Below are positions 33,650 through 45,700 of a stretch of 64,000 nt of DNA, one piece after another. A program made the position numbers and the translations under genes. Source of the stretch: Rhipidocladum racemiflorum (lineage: Eukaryota > Streptophyta > Magnoliopsida > Poales > Poaceae); contig CM070576.1 in the NCBI GenBank assembly GCA_036346355.1, forward strand, positions 54,173,712 through 54,237,711. Reading direction: 5' to 3'. The notes beneath the pieces are model-generated. The model saw only the letters and a list, made by a program, of their open reading frames with translations, was not told the DNA's origin and did no database searches. Numbering within the stretch: position 1 is the stretch's first letter; every line of letters begins with the position of its first letter.

Positions 33650-34330
33650 CCGTGATGAGTGGCAGCCATGAATTTGGCGGGCCGCCGCCCAGGATGGCGT
33701 TATGGCCGACTAAGTCGACTACTTGAGCGTGATCAGTTCCGTTCGGAAGTTGCTCGGATTGCCGAACGTTACTGCTAGGACGATCTGGCCGAGCGGCCTG
33801 ACCGACGTTCCGGGCACTATTCCGTAGAACGGGACCACCAAGCTTTTGATCTTGGAGCGAGGATTTGCATCTCGTCCAAGACCTTGGCGGATATCAGGTC
33901 GAGGAGCTCCGGAATCCACAAGGACCCGACCTACGCGGTGTTGCGGATCGTTGGGTTAACGACCACCGGAAGCCTTTGGGGTTTTGTCAACCCGAGCGTC
34001 GTCCTTGGAGAAGTTGATCGGCAGCTCGGACCACTTGAGGCTGGGCAGAGGCTTCCACGAGTGACACGAAGCACCTCGCGGGCGGCCTCCTTTAGCTCCC
34101 GACGTGACCCATAGGCGGCGGAGCCCCCGAATATCACGGCGATGTGATTTCTCGGCTCTTGGTACTCCATGTCCGTGTCTTCCTCCTCGGCGGGCTTCTT
34201 GCCCTTAGCGTCTCCTTCTGCTCTGGGAGCGTAGGCATGGGACCCTTGCCATTGTAAATTGCTCCAGCGGGAGGCCCATGTCCTGCAATTCGCAGGTCGT
34301 GCTCGTGTGCCTGGTGGAGCGGGCAAAAAT
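33650..34330 (-). pseudogene. Gypsy protease region (frameshifted)
   Basis: 34326-33931 reads RNHIAVIFGGSAAYGSRREL and LGLTKPQRLPVVVNPTIRN, the stretch preceding the Tat-type protease. 33919-33719 continues with SKIKSLVVPFYGIVPGTSVRP and NPSNFRTELITLKVVDLVGHN, then AILGRP. The residues around the catalytic aspartate read DSGAPRPDI in a separate frame. Confidence 0.65.
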
Positions 34331-34388
34331 AGGCGCTAGCCCGTCCGCGTTGGTCGCGCGGTCTTGGTCGTCCGGTTTTGCTCGCGGC

Positions 34389-36121
34389 TCACGAGCCGGT
34401 CGGCCTTTCCCTTCGCGGCCCCTCCTTTATACGATTGCGAGGTTGGCCGTTGTCGTTCGATGGCCGCCACCATGTGGGAGACGGAGGTTTTTCTTTTTTG
34501 ATTTTTTCTCGATCGAGCTCACGCTCTTCGGCTTGACGCCTTCGAGCCCGGGCCGAGGGGCGGCTTTCCTCGCCCAAATCAGACTTCTTCCATTGGGCGG
34601 CCTGCGTCGCGTTGGCATAACGGTCGACCATGCGGAGCGGCTCGTTGGCTGTGATGTCGGGTGAATTTCGAGGTCTGAGTGAAGCGTCGTCTCGGACCCG
34701 AACTTGAAAGCCGGACGACCGCCTCATCCGAGATGCTTGGGATGGAATTGCGCACTTGCATGAAGCCCGGGCCAGCGGCGCGCGAGTCGCCCTCATGCAT
34801 GTCACGCTCAAGGTCGCGCTCCTTCCACGAGGCGGGCGTAGCGACTCTGAAATTAGCTCGGAGAGTCTTTGCTCGGTGGGCCAGGACCGGATCGAGTTTT
34901 CCTTCGGTTGAATAGCCACGCCGAGAGCCGGCCGTCCGGGGCGTAGGCGAAAAGTTAGCCATGACCCTTTCATCACCCCGCCGCTAGAATGGCCGTGGTG
35001 TAGATCGAGAGAAACTTCGTCGGGGTTACGAGTCGTCGAATCTCGATGTGACCCGCTTGAACCTTGTCGGCCAGGTCACACGTCAGAAGCGACGCCGCGA
35101 ACGCCTCTGCACCAAAACGGATCTGCGGATCGGTCACCACGAGCGCGCGGCCGGGCGATCCCCACCACCGAGCCCGAGGTTAGTGGGCCCAGGCGAGAGA
35201 ATATCTCCTACGCTGTAGGATGGAGAGTGGCCCGAAGAGGAATGTTCGGCCGGTTACGCCTGCGTGGCTCGCATTCCGCTGTCCCGAGGAGCCGGAATTG
35301 CTCCGGTGCCCTCCCGAGCCCGGCCTTCGCTGGCCGGTCACTCTGGAGTGCGGCTGCGTGAGTCGTCGGTGGAGGCGCTTCGGACGCCCGGCGGCGGCGT
35401 TCGAGAATTGCTCGGGCGTCCCTTTCTCGAGGCTTCCGCCGCCTTTATGTCTGCGGCGATTTCCTCGAGGTCGCCCGCGGCGCGCCCATGGCTTCTAGGT
35501 CGACTGCTCAGAAACTCTCTCGAGGTTGCGTACCACCGTGGCCAGGGCTTGAAGGCGTTCCCGCCGGGAAGAGCGGGGTGGCTTCGTTAAACGTCGCCGC
35601 GAGCTCGAGTCCCGTCTGGCGTGGAAATTCTCACGGACTTCGGCCGGGTCTTATCGGTCGAGCCACCTCGGACTTGCCGTAAAGGCGGCGTCCGGTCGAG
35701 AGATGCCTGCAGGTGCTCCTTGGCCGCCTCGTAGCGGTCAAGACGCGCTTCGGCCGGATTTGCTCGACATTTCGATCCTCCTCCGCAGCGAAGGCGTTAC
35801 GGGATTGGGCCGGATCGCGAGGGGACATCACGGTGTCTCCCGTGAAGCGGTCCCCTGGTCGAGCTCGAAAGATGCAGGATGTCGGACCATCGTAGAGCCC
35901 GTCATACTCGTCGTCCGAGAGGCGCCGAGCCGAGCGAAGAATCGCCCGGCGGCGGCGGTTTCAGCGAGAAGCTCGAGGCAGTCGTGATTCCCAAGGCCGG
36001 CGGCGTTAAGCGGCCCCATTGTCGAAGAATCGCTTGTCTTCTTCCTCAATTCGGGCGCCGAGGCCCTGGCGATCTTGGGAATTTGTCATCCTCCGGGATT
36101 CCTCACGAAAGGGAAAGTCGG
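34389..36121 (-). pseudogene. Gypsy gag region (frameshifted)
   Basis: GFMQVRNSIPSISDEAVVRL followed by RDDASLRPRNSPDITANEPL and RMVDRYANATQAAQW matches Tat-type gag (F--VRN-IP-ISDE, then ---P-T--EL---ADRYA-A-EA). The N-terminal part, 34980-36121, is spread over several frames with charged, low-complexity sequence. No zinc knuckle is readable. Confidence 0.65.
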
Positions 36122-36139
36122 TCCCCACGGACGGCGCCA
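36122..36139 (-). other. Primer-binding site of gypsy element
   Basis: The minus strand reads TGGCGCCGTCCGTGGGGA two bases after the LTR end, a typical gypsy tRNA primer-binding sequence. It fixes the element's orientation. Confidence 0.75.
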
Positions 36140-36141
36140 GC

Positions 36142-36821
36142 TGTCGGCGATTGGGGAGCAGGCCCCCGCCGAGCTTACTTGTTGGTGGAGGGACCAACTG
36201 TGACCCCTTCTCACGTGAGGGATTACTCAAATTGATGACTCACTTGACTTCAACGAGCGTGGACACAATGATTTACCCTGGTTCGGGCCTCTCAAGAAAG
36301 AGATAATAGCCCTACTCCGGCTAGTGTATATTCTTGCAATGTATCCGAGCGTATGTCTCTTGTCTTACGGCCTGCATGCATGTTGTGTGTCCCCCTCATG
36401 ATGGGGACGCTTTTATAGCTTACAAAGGATCGAACTCCATGACCCGCTACCGCACATTTGGACCTCGCCCAAAGCGTGGCAACCAGTGGATCCTATCTTT
36501 CCGCCACGCTCCCCACGGAAGCGTAGCGGGCTAACGGAAGTTACGGCTCGGGTGGTTATTCTCACCGACCCCCGAGACCACGTAAGGTCGTAGATGGCGG
36601 CACCGAGCTCGGACATCTTACCCGAGCCCGAGCTCGGAATCGACCGAATACGTGGCATTCTAGGTCCCACTGAGCCGAACTTCGGGCTGGCCGGAATGCG
36701 TAGCCTTCCAGGTTCTGAGTAGACCGCCCAGGGTAACGACCTCCTGGTGGCTCGGGCGGGAGCGAGCTTGGTCGTTGGTGGCATCCGAGGTAATTTATGG
36801 AAATTACCCGACCCCCCGACA
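36142..36821 (-). repeat. 5' LTR of gypsy element (by element orientation)
   Basis: 680 bp, TGTCGGCGATTGGGG...CCCCCCGACA on the plus strand. It carries the TTTTATAGC box (36412-36420) and a GGGACGC block shared with the other LTR. Plus-strand flanking ATTTC follows at 36822-36826. Confidence 0.9.
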
Positions 36822-37847
36822 ATTTCATATTTATTATGCACTGGGATTTATTTTTCTATTATTTAAGTAATTCTAAAAATTGCTTAATAATTCACATAAA
36901 ATTGCAAAAATGATAAAAAAAATCTTTAAAAAATTTATGACACGTTGATTATGTCATACCTCTAGTTTTATTTTTCTTAGCATTATTTCATATTTATATG
37001 TGCTGGAGTTTATTTTTTTGGTTATTTAAGTATTTTTAAAAATTGCTTAATAATTAACAAAATAATTATGAAAAATGTTAGAACAAATCTCAGAAAATTT
37101 TGAATAATTATCTTCTGAATAGATATAAACCAAACTTTACCGACTCAATGTCATGCATGCAATATAATATTTTACTAGTAGTAAAATTTAATATTGCTTG
37201 CGTACAAGATTTGTTTGACGTCGCAAAAAGAGAGTTTGATGAGTTTGCCATGGATGGCAATAATTACCTCATTTGGGTAATGGATGCCAATATCAACCTG
37301 ATAGCTCGTGTACTTGGAGATATTATTACCTAGTATGAAGCTGGTTCCCCTACTGTTACCGAACACGCAAAGTACGTTGTTTGCATTTTCTGAAACACCA
37401 TCTCCATCAGGACCTGAAGGCCGAATATTTGATGGATGAGGACCTGCTGGTATTAATTAATTCCCTAAAGGAATGTTACAACCAGCAAAGATCCGTGTTG
37501 TTGCCAGAAGCACAGCGCGAATGGATCCTCCTACACTTTCAGGACTTTAAAACTGTGGCAGCATATAATTTTGCTATGCACAAACTTGTCACAAAATTAA
37601 CATTTTATAACCAGAAAGTTACTAATGCTAAGATGATCGACAAAATCTCATGTACCTTCCACCCAACAGTAACAGTATCGTCATGCAAAGTACCAGAAGT
37701 ACTCTAAAATTATTTATGTTCTGCTAGAAGCAGAAAAACTGGATAAACTTCGCATAAAGAATCACTATGCACTTCCTAATAGAAGTCAAACAGTGCCTAA
37801 AGCACATGTTAACGCTCAGCAGGCCAGCAGTAGTCGAGGTCGTAGAA

Positions 37848-38228
37848 GGCAAAATATCCGGTGCAACCACCGTTTTCGTGCAACCACCGTGCAACCATAC
37901 TAAAAAAAGTTTCAAAAAATTCTGAAAAAAATCATGGATGTACATCTCAACTTACCCCATCTACATATAAAATTTCATGATCAAATACGTCATATGCTAG
38001 AAGTTACAAAAAATACAAATTTTCGCTTGGAATCTTGCTACAGTAGACAACACAAAATTTGTTTTTTTTGTAACTTCTAGCATAGGACGTATTGATCATG
38101 AAATTTTATACGTAGATGGGGTAAGTTGATATGTACATCCATGATTTTTTTTAGAATTTTTTAAAACTTTTTTTAGTAGGGTTGCACGGTGGTTGCACAA
38201 AAACGTTGGTTGCACCGAATATTTTGCC
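37848..38228. mobile_element. Mutator-type foldback MITE, 381 bp
   Basis: The ends are GGCAAAATAT...ATATTTTGCC, and about 170 bp of each arm are inverted copies (GGTGCAACCACCGTTTT..., then the AACTTACCCCATCTAC region). The flanks are GTCGTAGAA on both sides (37839-37847 and 38229-38237), a perfect 9-bp duplication, as for Mutator-like elements. It sits inside gag of the older Copia. The transcript would fold into a long hairpin. Confidence 0.9.
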
Positions 38229-39391
38229 GTCGTAGAAAGGGCTAGATGCATAAGGGGGAAAATGAAAGAATGACAGAACCCATAAAGGGAAAGGGCAAAT
38301 TCGAGTGGAAAGGGTTCAGGAACCTTCCAGAAGCTATATCCAGCCAATAAAGATACTAACCATCCTCAGCCATGCTTTAGGCGTGGGTGAGTCGGCCATT
38401 GGTTACGCACTTGTCGTACTTCAAAGTATTTGGTGGAACTTTACATGAAATCCACTGGTCGATTCCAGAAGAATGAAGGAAATAAGGTTGAGACACACTT
38501 CACCGCTCAACCAGCTATTGAGCAAGAAGGCTGAATTTAAAGGGAGTCTTCTCGGATATGGGAACTCACCCATGGATGAAGATGACTTACTTGGTGTCAA
38601 GCTCGAGGAATTTCAGAAGAATACTAATGTTTCCCAGGAGGAGAAATATGATTTATATGGAGACTTGTAATAGTCTCCCTGTTACTCCTTTTAGTTTATT
38701 TAATCGATGTCGCATTTTCTTTTGTGGAATCTCGTTAAGAGCCTAATTTTATTAGTTTAGTATTTATGTTACTGCGCGAACATTTGGTCTATGCTCTTGT
38801 TGAGCGATTATTAGTTGTGAATCAATAAAGTGACATTTCCCAGAATATTTGCTCATTTATGCTATGCTTGTTCTATATTTTTGATATGTTTCTGTTGCAA
38901 CTATTGAATTTATTGAATTTATTTCTTTAATAAGAATAGTTATATAATCCAATGGAGGAGGAGAAAATATGTTTTTAGATAGTTGTACTAAAAATTCTAT
39001 TCTTAGGGAGACTAAATATTTTTATATTTTAACTAAAAAAATTGAAAATATCATGACTATTGACGGAAGCGATGCACTCATAATTGGCATTGGAAGAGCC
39101 ATTATAGTTCTCCCTATGGGCACTCATATAATAATTAAAATGTTTTATTATACTGTGAGTTCAGTCGTACTCTGTTAAGTTTTAAAAACATTCATCTTAA
39201 TGGTTTCCACACGGAGACTAACAATGAAAATGGTACCTGAAGTTATGGATGCAATAAATGTGTAGTTGCAAAATCTATTTCCTTCTCATCCAGGTTATAT
39301 TATACATATATAAAACATGAAGTTTATGTTGCGATGAAAGCCATTTTTAAAGACCTAGAAATATTTAAGATCTGGCATGATTATGGTTGAA

Positions 39392-39867
39392 AACGGAAAA
39401 GAAAGTTTCTGACCGTTCTAGAGAAAAACGGAATTCTTTTGCCGAAAACGGAAACGAGAAAGCCAATTCCGACGAAAGCGAAAAATAAAACAGAAATTCC
39501 GTATAAGTAAAACCGGAAACTAAAAAAAAAAACAGGCTGGAAAGGGAAATGCGCTTGGCCCAAAAAGGAGAAGGGGGACTTTACATTTATGTTTGAATTA
39601 AAATAATTTCATAAATACAAATTGCTTTATATAAAATATCAAATAGTGTTTAAAATTTTTGAAAAAATTCTCAAAAATATTTTGGAACATTTTTAACCTA
39701 GAAAAATTATTTTTAGGATTATTTTGTTTTTATTTCATATTAATAAATTAATTTTATAAATATAAAAATAACATAATGGTATTTATAAACTCCAAAAAAT
39801 CCAGGATAAATATTAAAAAATCATAAATGAATATCGAACAATAATATATAAATTTTAGGGCATTACA
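39392..39867 (-). mobile_element. Fragment of gypsy-type LTR inside the older Copia
   Basis: On the minus strand it starts TGTAATGCCCTAAAATTTA, the usual start of many plant gypsy LTRs (TGTAACGCCC type), and ends in TTCCGTTTTCGG-rich sequence. The Copia integrase frame is interrupted exactly here (WHDYG before, ENFVCPTYVKGKLIV after). Confidence 0.5.
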
Positions 39868-40828
39868 CCTGAAAATTTTGTATGCCCTACTTATGTTAAA
39901 GGAAAGCTCATAGTTAGACCTTCTTACCTAAGGGTTAAGGAGGAGTCACTAAATTTTCTAGAGAGAATACATGGTGATATATGTGGACCTATTCTGCCCA
40001 TGTTGGGCCCATTCAGATATATTATGGAACGGATAGATGCTTCTACTAGATGGCTCCACATATGTCTCATATCTAGTAGGAATCATATTTTTGCTAAATT
40101 AATTACTCAAAATATTAAGTTGAGAGCCTTATTTTCAGAAGAAAGATCAGTCTATTCGAATGGACAATGCTGATGAGTTTACCTCAAAATCATTTAATGA
40201 TTATTACATGACTCTAGGCATTAATGTAGAGTTTTCTGTACCCATTTCTGCACTTTAAATAGTCTTGCAGAGTCATTAATTAAAAGAATAAAACTTATTA
40301 TTAAGTTACTTTTGCAGAATTGTAGGGTGCCCATAGCTGTTAGAGCCACACGGTGTTGTACGTTGCGGCATTAATTCAATTCAGACTAGCTGCATATCAC
40401 AAAAAATTTTCCTTTGCAGATGGTGTGTGGGAAAAAAAATCAAGTATTTCTCATCTGTGAAATTTTGATTATGTTGTATGTGTGTCAATTTTTTCACCGC
40501 AACGTATCATCATGGACCCTCACCGAAAAATGAGGATCATGAATTTCTATCGATAATTAAATATATTAAAATCTATGACAAAAGATCTTCACGACTCGGT
40601 GTCTCGGCGGTCGGCCCAGCCAGGCGAGCAGCCGCCCATCAAGCTGCGGGTGGGCCCACAGCCTATCCGCTTGCTGACTCGGATCCTCCTCCTCCTCTTC
40701 GGGCCGAAGCCTCTGACCAGTCCAATCTCCTCTCAACGCATCCATCACTGGCTAACTATGTCCACCCGCCCAAAATGACGCGCACCGGTCGAACAAATCC
40801 TCCCCGTCGTCGGCTTCCTTTCTCCACG

Positions 40829-40838
40829 GCATTATATA
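40829..40838 (+). promoter_or_regulatory. TATA box of BTB-TAZ gene
   Basis: ATTATATATATAG at about 40829-40841, 170 bp before the ATG, followed by a CT-rich leader (CTCTCCTCTCCC). The next ATG (41011) is the annotated start. Confidence 0.6.
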
Positions 40839-41010
40839 TATAGCTGCCGCTGAGCCTGAGGCCTTGAGCTCTCCTCTCCCATATCGCTAGGAGATTCGTT
40901 TGCTCCGTTCGTTAGATTTTTTTTAGCAGCTCTCTTCTTAGCTGGACGTCGAGCTCGCCTTGTTGATCAGGAGAACACAGGGATTTGGCAGAGGATTTTA
41001 GAAGGGATTG

Positions 41011-42711
41011 ATGACGTTCTGCGAGGATTTCGACGCGCTCCGGGCGGCGGCGGCGGACGTGCGGGTTGTTACGTCGGACGGCTGGAGCATCGCCGCGCAT
41101 TCCTACGTTCTTGTAAGCAAACTTGGCATTCATGTTTCCTTGTTTTCCTTCCGGGTTGGTTCTGGGGTTCAGGCAGGGTCTGACCTTGCATTGTTGCGGA
41201 TTCTTTGGTTTGGATTTGGCGGCGATTAGGCCTCGGCTTCGCCGGTGCTGGAGCAGATGATCGACAGGGCGCGGCGCGGGTGCGACGCCGACTGCACCAT
41301 CCGCGTCCTCGGCGTCCCCTCCGACGCCGTCCTCGCCTTCCTCCACTTCCTCTACGCCTCGAGGTAACACAAAGATCGAAGAGTTTTTCTGGCCTGAACT
41401 GATCCGAACCGTTCGTCACTCTGATCGGACGGAACATACGCTTCCGCTCCCGTGCAAACGAACAGAATGATCTGACTCGTTAGCATGCCTTCGCAGGGTG
41501 GCGCCGGAGGAGGAGGAGGTGGTAGGCGCACACGGGGCGCAGCTGCTGGCGCTGGCACACGCATACCGGGTGGGGTGGCTGAAGCGGACGGCTGAGGCGG
41601 CCGTGTCAGCGCGGCTCGCGCCGGAGCGCGCCGTGGACATGTTGAAGCTGGCCAGGCTCTGCGACGCGCCGCGGCTGTACCTTCGGTGCGCGCGCCTCGC
41701 GGCCAAGGACTTCGCCGCCGTCGAGCGGTCCGAGGGCTGGCGCTTCGCCCGCAGCCACGACCCCGCGCTCGAGCTCGAGCTCCTCCAGCTCCTCGAGGAC
41801 GCCGACCAGCGGAGGGAGCGGTGGGAACGGGAGAGGGCCTCCCAGCAGGCGTACCGGCAGCTCGGCGAGGCCATGGCCTCCCTCGAGCACATCTTCTCCG
41901 GCGACAGCGACGGCCACGGCGCGTCCGCGCCGTCCCCGGCGACGGACAGGCAGCGCGCGCCGTGCGTGAGGGCCCGCACTTGCCGTGGCCTGCAGCTGCT
42001 GATGCGGCACTTCGCCACGTGCGCAATCAAGATCTCCCCGGGCGGCTGCACGCGGTGCAAGCGCATGCTGCAGCTCTTCCGCCTCCACGCCTCCGTCTGC
42101 GACCGGCCGGACCAGGCTTGCCGCGTGCCGCTGTGCAGGTGAGAAACCAAAACACACATCTTCACGTGGTAAATCTGTATATCTTACCCCGATACACTCG
42201 AGATATTTGTGCACGAGTGTCTGATAATCCGATGGCTCGACGAGTCGCTACAAAATAGTCCGGCGAGAGCAGGACGACGACAGGAAATGTCACTGGATCG
42301 CCAACCAAGAATAGAGGTTGGCGAGATGCCATGTCCGCGAACGGGATTCGCCTGTTGGTACCGCGAAAACCGGACGTCCCTTTCATTCGTTCCCGCGAAA
42401 ATGACACGAACGGACATGGCAACGCTACGAAAATTCTCCGTCCGATCGGCGCATGCCTAATAGATATTTGGAGTGCGCCAACTAGATTTTTTACGCACGT
42501 ATCATGGTTAGATTGGAGGATTGGGAACTGATTCACGCTAATTTCCTTGTGGTTTGTTAATACGCGCAGCCATTTCAAGGCCAAGATGCAGACGGAGAAA
42601 GCGGACAGGACATGGCGGCTTCTCGTGAAGAAGGTGATGAGGGCTAGGGTGATGTCGTGCTTGGCCGACAGGATGGTGCCGGAGGCTGTGGCCATGTCCA
42701 AATCGAGATGA
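41011..42711 (+). CDS. BTB/POZ and TAZ domain-containing protein
   Basis: Four exons, 41011-41112, 41230-41363, 41497-42138 and 42570-42711, all with GT-AG introns and consistent phases, give 339 residues. The BTB/POZ domain spans about 14-120 (VRVVTSDGWSIAAHSYVL, ASASPVLEQMIDRARRG). A BACK-like helical linker follows (VDMLKLARLCDAPRLYLRC), then a TAZ zinc finger at about 225-325 (CRGLQLLMRHFATC, GGCTRCKRMLQLFRLHASVC, CRVPLCRSHFKAKM) with its histidine/cysteine ligands. Plant BT proteins act in the nucleus and cytosol, bind CUL3 through BTB, bind calmodulin near the C-terminus, and take part in nutrient, sugar and hormone responses and gametophyte growth. The third intron splits a Ser codon inside TAZ (CR/SHF). 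The gene is intact. The C-terminus (LADRMVPEAVAMSKSR) is short. Which of BT1-BT5 it matches cannot be said. Confidence 0.93.
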
Positions 42712-45700
42712 GAAGAAAATCGCGCATGGCCATCTCCATCTGGCACGGATGGTTTTGCCGTAATCGCCAGGGGTACTGCAAAATAGCATGCCATGGTCTT
42801 GTAGTGTAAGCATGTAAGCTGGGAGCCTGGGACTAGTAGTGGTGAATTTAGATTGTATAGTGTTAAATGTTGTAGTGCCAGTACGTATTATTTGTAGCTA
42901 GCTAGCCTTTTATGTGCTTGGGTTGAAGCATGGAACTGATGCTGTTCTTTTAGTAATTTATGTATTAATTTTCATGTCACCCTGGGCCTGGGGTTCGCTA
43001 CCCCGATTATCTCATCTAAGCACGAACACGGCAATCTTCTTTTTAGGGGAAGGTAGCAAACATTTTTTTTTTCTTTTTTTCTGAGAGGAAGGCGTAGCAA
43101 CTAGCAACTAGCAAGCAATTGTACAGTAAAAACTTGGGCGAATTTGCAGAAAATATCCTTCAGCCTAACCCTCGGCCCCAAAGGCCCAAAATAACAAATA
43201 CATTCCCTGCCTCCCTGGTTAAATCAAAAACATCTTCTTATTCCTTGTCCGAGGCTAGACCGGACTGGCTTCTACGTACGTAAGTAGGTAACAAATCTAG
43301 TAACATAGCCCAACCTGACAATCGTGGCCGACCTAAGAGGCCTAGAGGCTGTTTTATTTATAGTCAAATATTACAATAATTTGCTACGTATCGAGTTACA
43401 AAAGTTTGACTAAGTTAGAAAATTTGGTTCATAATTACATTTGTGGCAATATTCTTTCTTGCCATCCAGGTCTCATACGTTATTGACTAAAAAAAGCGTG
43501 ATAAACTTTATTTTACTTAGTTAAAGTGGGGCTTTAATTTTAACCTAACCTTAAATAAATTTGGCAAAAAGAAGAGAAACTGTGACAAAACGTGATAATC
43601 TTAGTAGACAAACAAGTGGGCCCTAGCTAGGAGCCTAGGACTGACGAATAACATTGCACTGTGCGTACAGCCTGGCTCACACTCACCTCGAAATTCGAAT
43701 GACGCTGAGCAACGCCTCTGTTCGCCGGCGCCCAAAAGGACACACATTTGCACTCACCGTCGGCGGGGACGGATGGGCGAGCGGAACCACGAGACGGCAG
43801 GCCGCAGGCGGCATCGGCATCTCTTGGGGGCGGCGAGGGGGGCCGGCGCTGGCCACAAACCACGCGGCAGGCCTCGTGTCGAGCGACGGCCGGCTCGATC
43901 ACCCCAGATCTAAAGCCGCCGCGGCACCTCGGTCTCCGCGGCGACCGCGCGCGCCCTCGGCCAATCCGCGCCCGTGTGTCCGTGCGACAGCACCCCGGTA
44001 CCTACGTTTTCACCGATCGACTCTTAAGATTATCTAACCATGCGCGCTGTACGGATTCCTCGGGTAGCATAGTTGATACCGGCCCCTATCCTCCTGTGAA
44101 ATTCGAGCCGTCGTGAAGTTCTAGGTGTAAGATAAAATTATACGAGTTATAAGATTATTTAGCATAATTTTAATTTAATTGAAAAGTAATTATATATATA
44201 TATATAAATGCATAAATTGTTTTTATATGTGTAAAATCATAAATCCACCTTGAGACATATTAGTAGTGCCTTGAATATCGAGTTTTTATTTATTTTTTTC
44301 TCCTTTCTTTCTTCTAACCTTTAAAGTTCTCTCAATAATTAGAGAATTTTCTCTTCTTCTTTTTTTATGTGTGTACTATTCCTTCTAGTGTTTTTCTTAC
44401 TAAGCTTTACATGTACAGGAGGCTCTTTATATAGCCAACGAGATAACTTCAGGCCAACGAGAGAAGCCAGAGCAACTTAATTTTTCATGCATTAAAGCAA
44501 TGAGTTTCCTTGCAATAAATATGTCAGTTTCCATACACTAAATACGTCAGGTTTCACACTTAAAACTTGACTGTAATTCAGTATTAACTCAATGAAACTG
44601 ATAACTGTAACTCAACACTTTAATACATGCATGTAACATTTCATCATTTATACTTAATAACGCTAATTAGTACACAACTAAATATTTAGAAGGGAGAGGA
44701 GAGGGATTTTAAACCCTATAATTCTTAATCTTTTGGTCTAGCAACCATCACACTTAAACATTTTTATTATAAGTACCATTTTGTAATTTACATGGGACAT
44801 ATTATGTTAAAATAATCTAACAATCTCCTACTTAGCCCTTGTAAAAACTAGATGATTCGATAAACTATTAGTTGTACACCTTCCGAGGAGCAGTTTAACG
44901 AACATTGGTATCTTCGGAGGAGCAATTTTCGAGCTCGGTTCGGTAATGTAAGCCCTGGATCTATCATTTGCCTGGAACATTTTCATTTTGTTGCCTCGTC
45001 CCAGCACCCAGTGATTGCCTTTCAGAGATCCAATGCAGTCCCTGTGGAAACTGCTTAAGTTGTAGTCTCCACAGGTGTGGACAGTCTATTCATGTGAACG
45101 AACGGCCTAGATCATCCAAATACATATGCTATAGTATTTTCGGATCAATCTGGACCATCGTTTTTCGATCAAACACACCTCTAACTACTTGAGTTGAACC
45201 GGGTCCGTGATTGCCCCTTGTTCATTACTAGTCTACTACTACAGTACTGCTTGCTTTGCGTAGCTGACCCAGTTGTAGACAGACTGTAAGCTTTGGATTA
45301 CTACAAGTAGTGCAGCCTCACCTGCGCCAACAAAATGTCTTTAGTACAAGATTGTTTGAACCGTCACCGACTGGGGGGGTGGTCCGGCGGTGCACTTCGC
45401 CCGGCAACTGTACATGCAGTGCGCATACAGCGCCCATCACTTGCAAAAGCTAACGACCATACCGTACCACTAATAACACTACACGTCTGAACAAGTACGG
45501 AGAAGGCAACGTTCCCGAAGCAGCCGTGCCGGGGCGTCAGATTAAGCGTGGCGAAACCGGTGGTCAAAAGCCTAATCACCTTTTGCTGGGCTCTTGCAGT
45601 TCCACGGAACCCTAGATGGTCCATGTCACCCTTGCTTTTTGATTGATGAGGCTCTTGTTTTAGTATACAAGACGGATGGACACGACGTACTCACGCACTA

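Larger units (their letters stand above)
25676..36821 (-). mobile_element. Ty3/gypsy LTR retrotransposon, Tat lineage, 11.1 kb, defective
   Basis: The ends are TGTCG...CGACA and the flanks are ATTTC on both sides (25671-25675 and 36822-36826), a perfect 5-bp duplication. Coding order on the minus strand from right to left is gag, protease, reverse transcriptase, RNase H, a second RNase H-like domain, integrase. That is the gypsy order with the extra (archaeal-type) RNase H of the Tat group. Between integrase and the left LTR lies a long plus-strand (antisense) spliced ORF, as in Grande/RIRE2-type elements. Many frameshifts and an integrase-core deletion make it non-autonomous. It is inserted in the leader of the older Copia. 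Confidence 0.93.
36822..40585 (+). mobile_element. Older Copia element, 3' part (gag to integrase), truncated
   Basis: This continues the element that begins at 24318. Leader with TTAAGTAATTCTAAAAATTGC repeats is followed by degraded gag (37200-37720, and after a MITE, 38238-38670, with a broken zinc knuckle VGHWLRTCRTSKY), protease (38969-39178, FLDSCTKNSILRETKYF, where the catalytic triplet reads D-S-C), and integrase (39880-40330, ERIHGDICGPILPMLGPFRY). Integrase-linker homology fades near 40585 (SPQRIIMDPHRKM, then IIKY). No RT, RNase H or 3' LTR remains. It is clearly older than the 17973-24193 copy, with many stops. Confidence 0.8.

Noticed and set aside
41352..42214. Large minus-strand ORFs (up to 249 codons) over the BTB-TAZ gene
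   Set aside because: Antisense shadows of exon 3; the plus strand has clear BTB and TAZ domains and splice sites.
43627..44116. Open frames of 91-127 codons in a GC-rich patch
   Set aside because: Low-complexity Arg/Pro/Ala peptides on both strands, no splice pattern or recognised motif.
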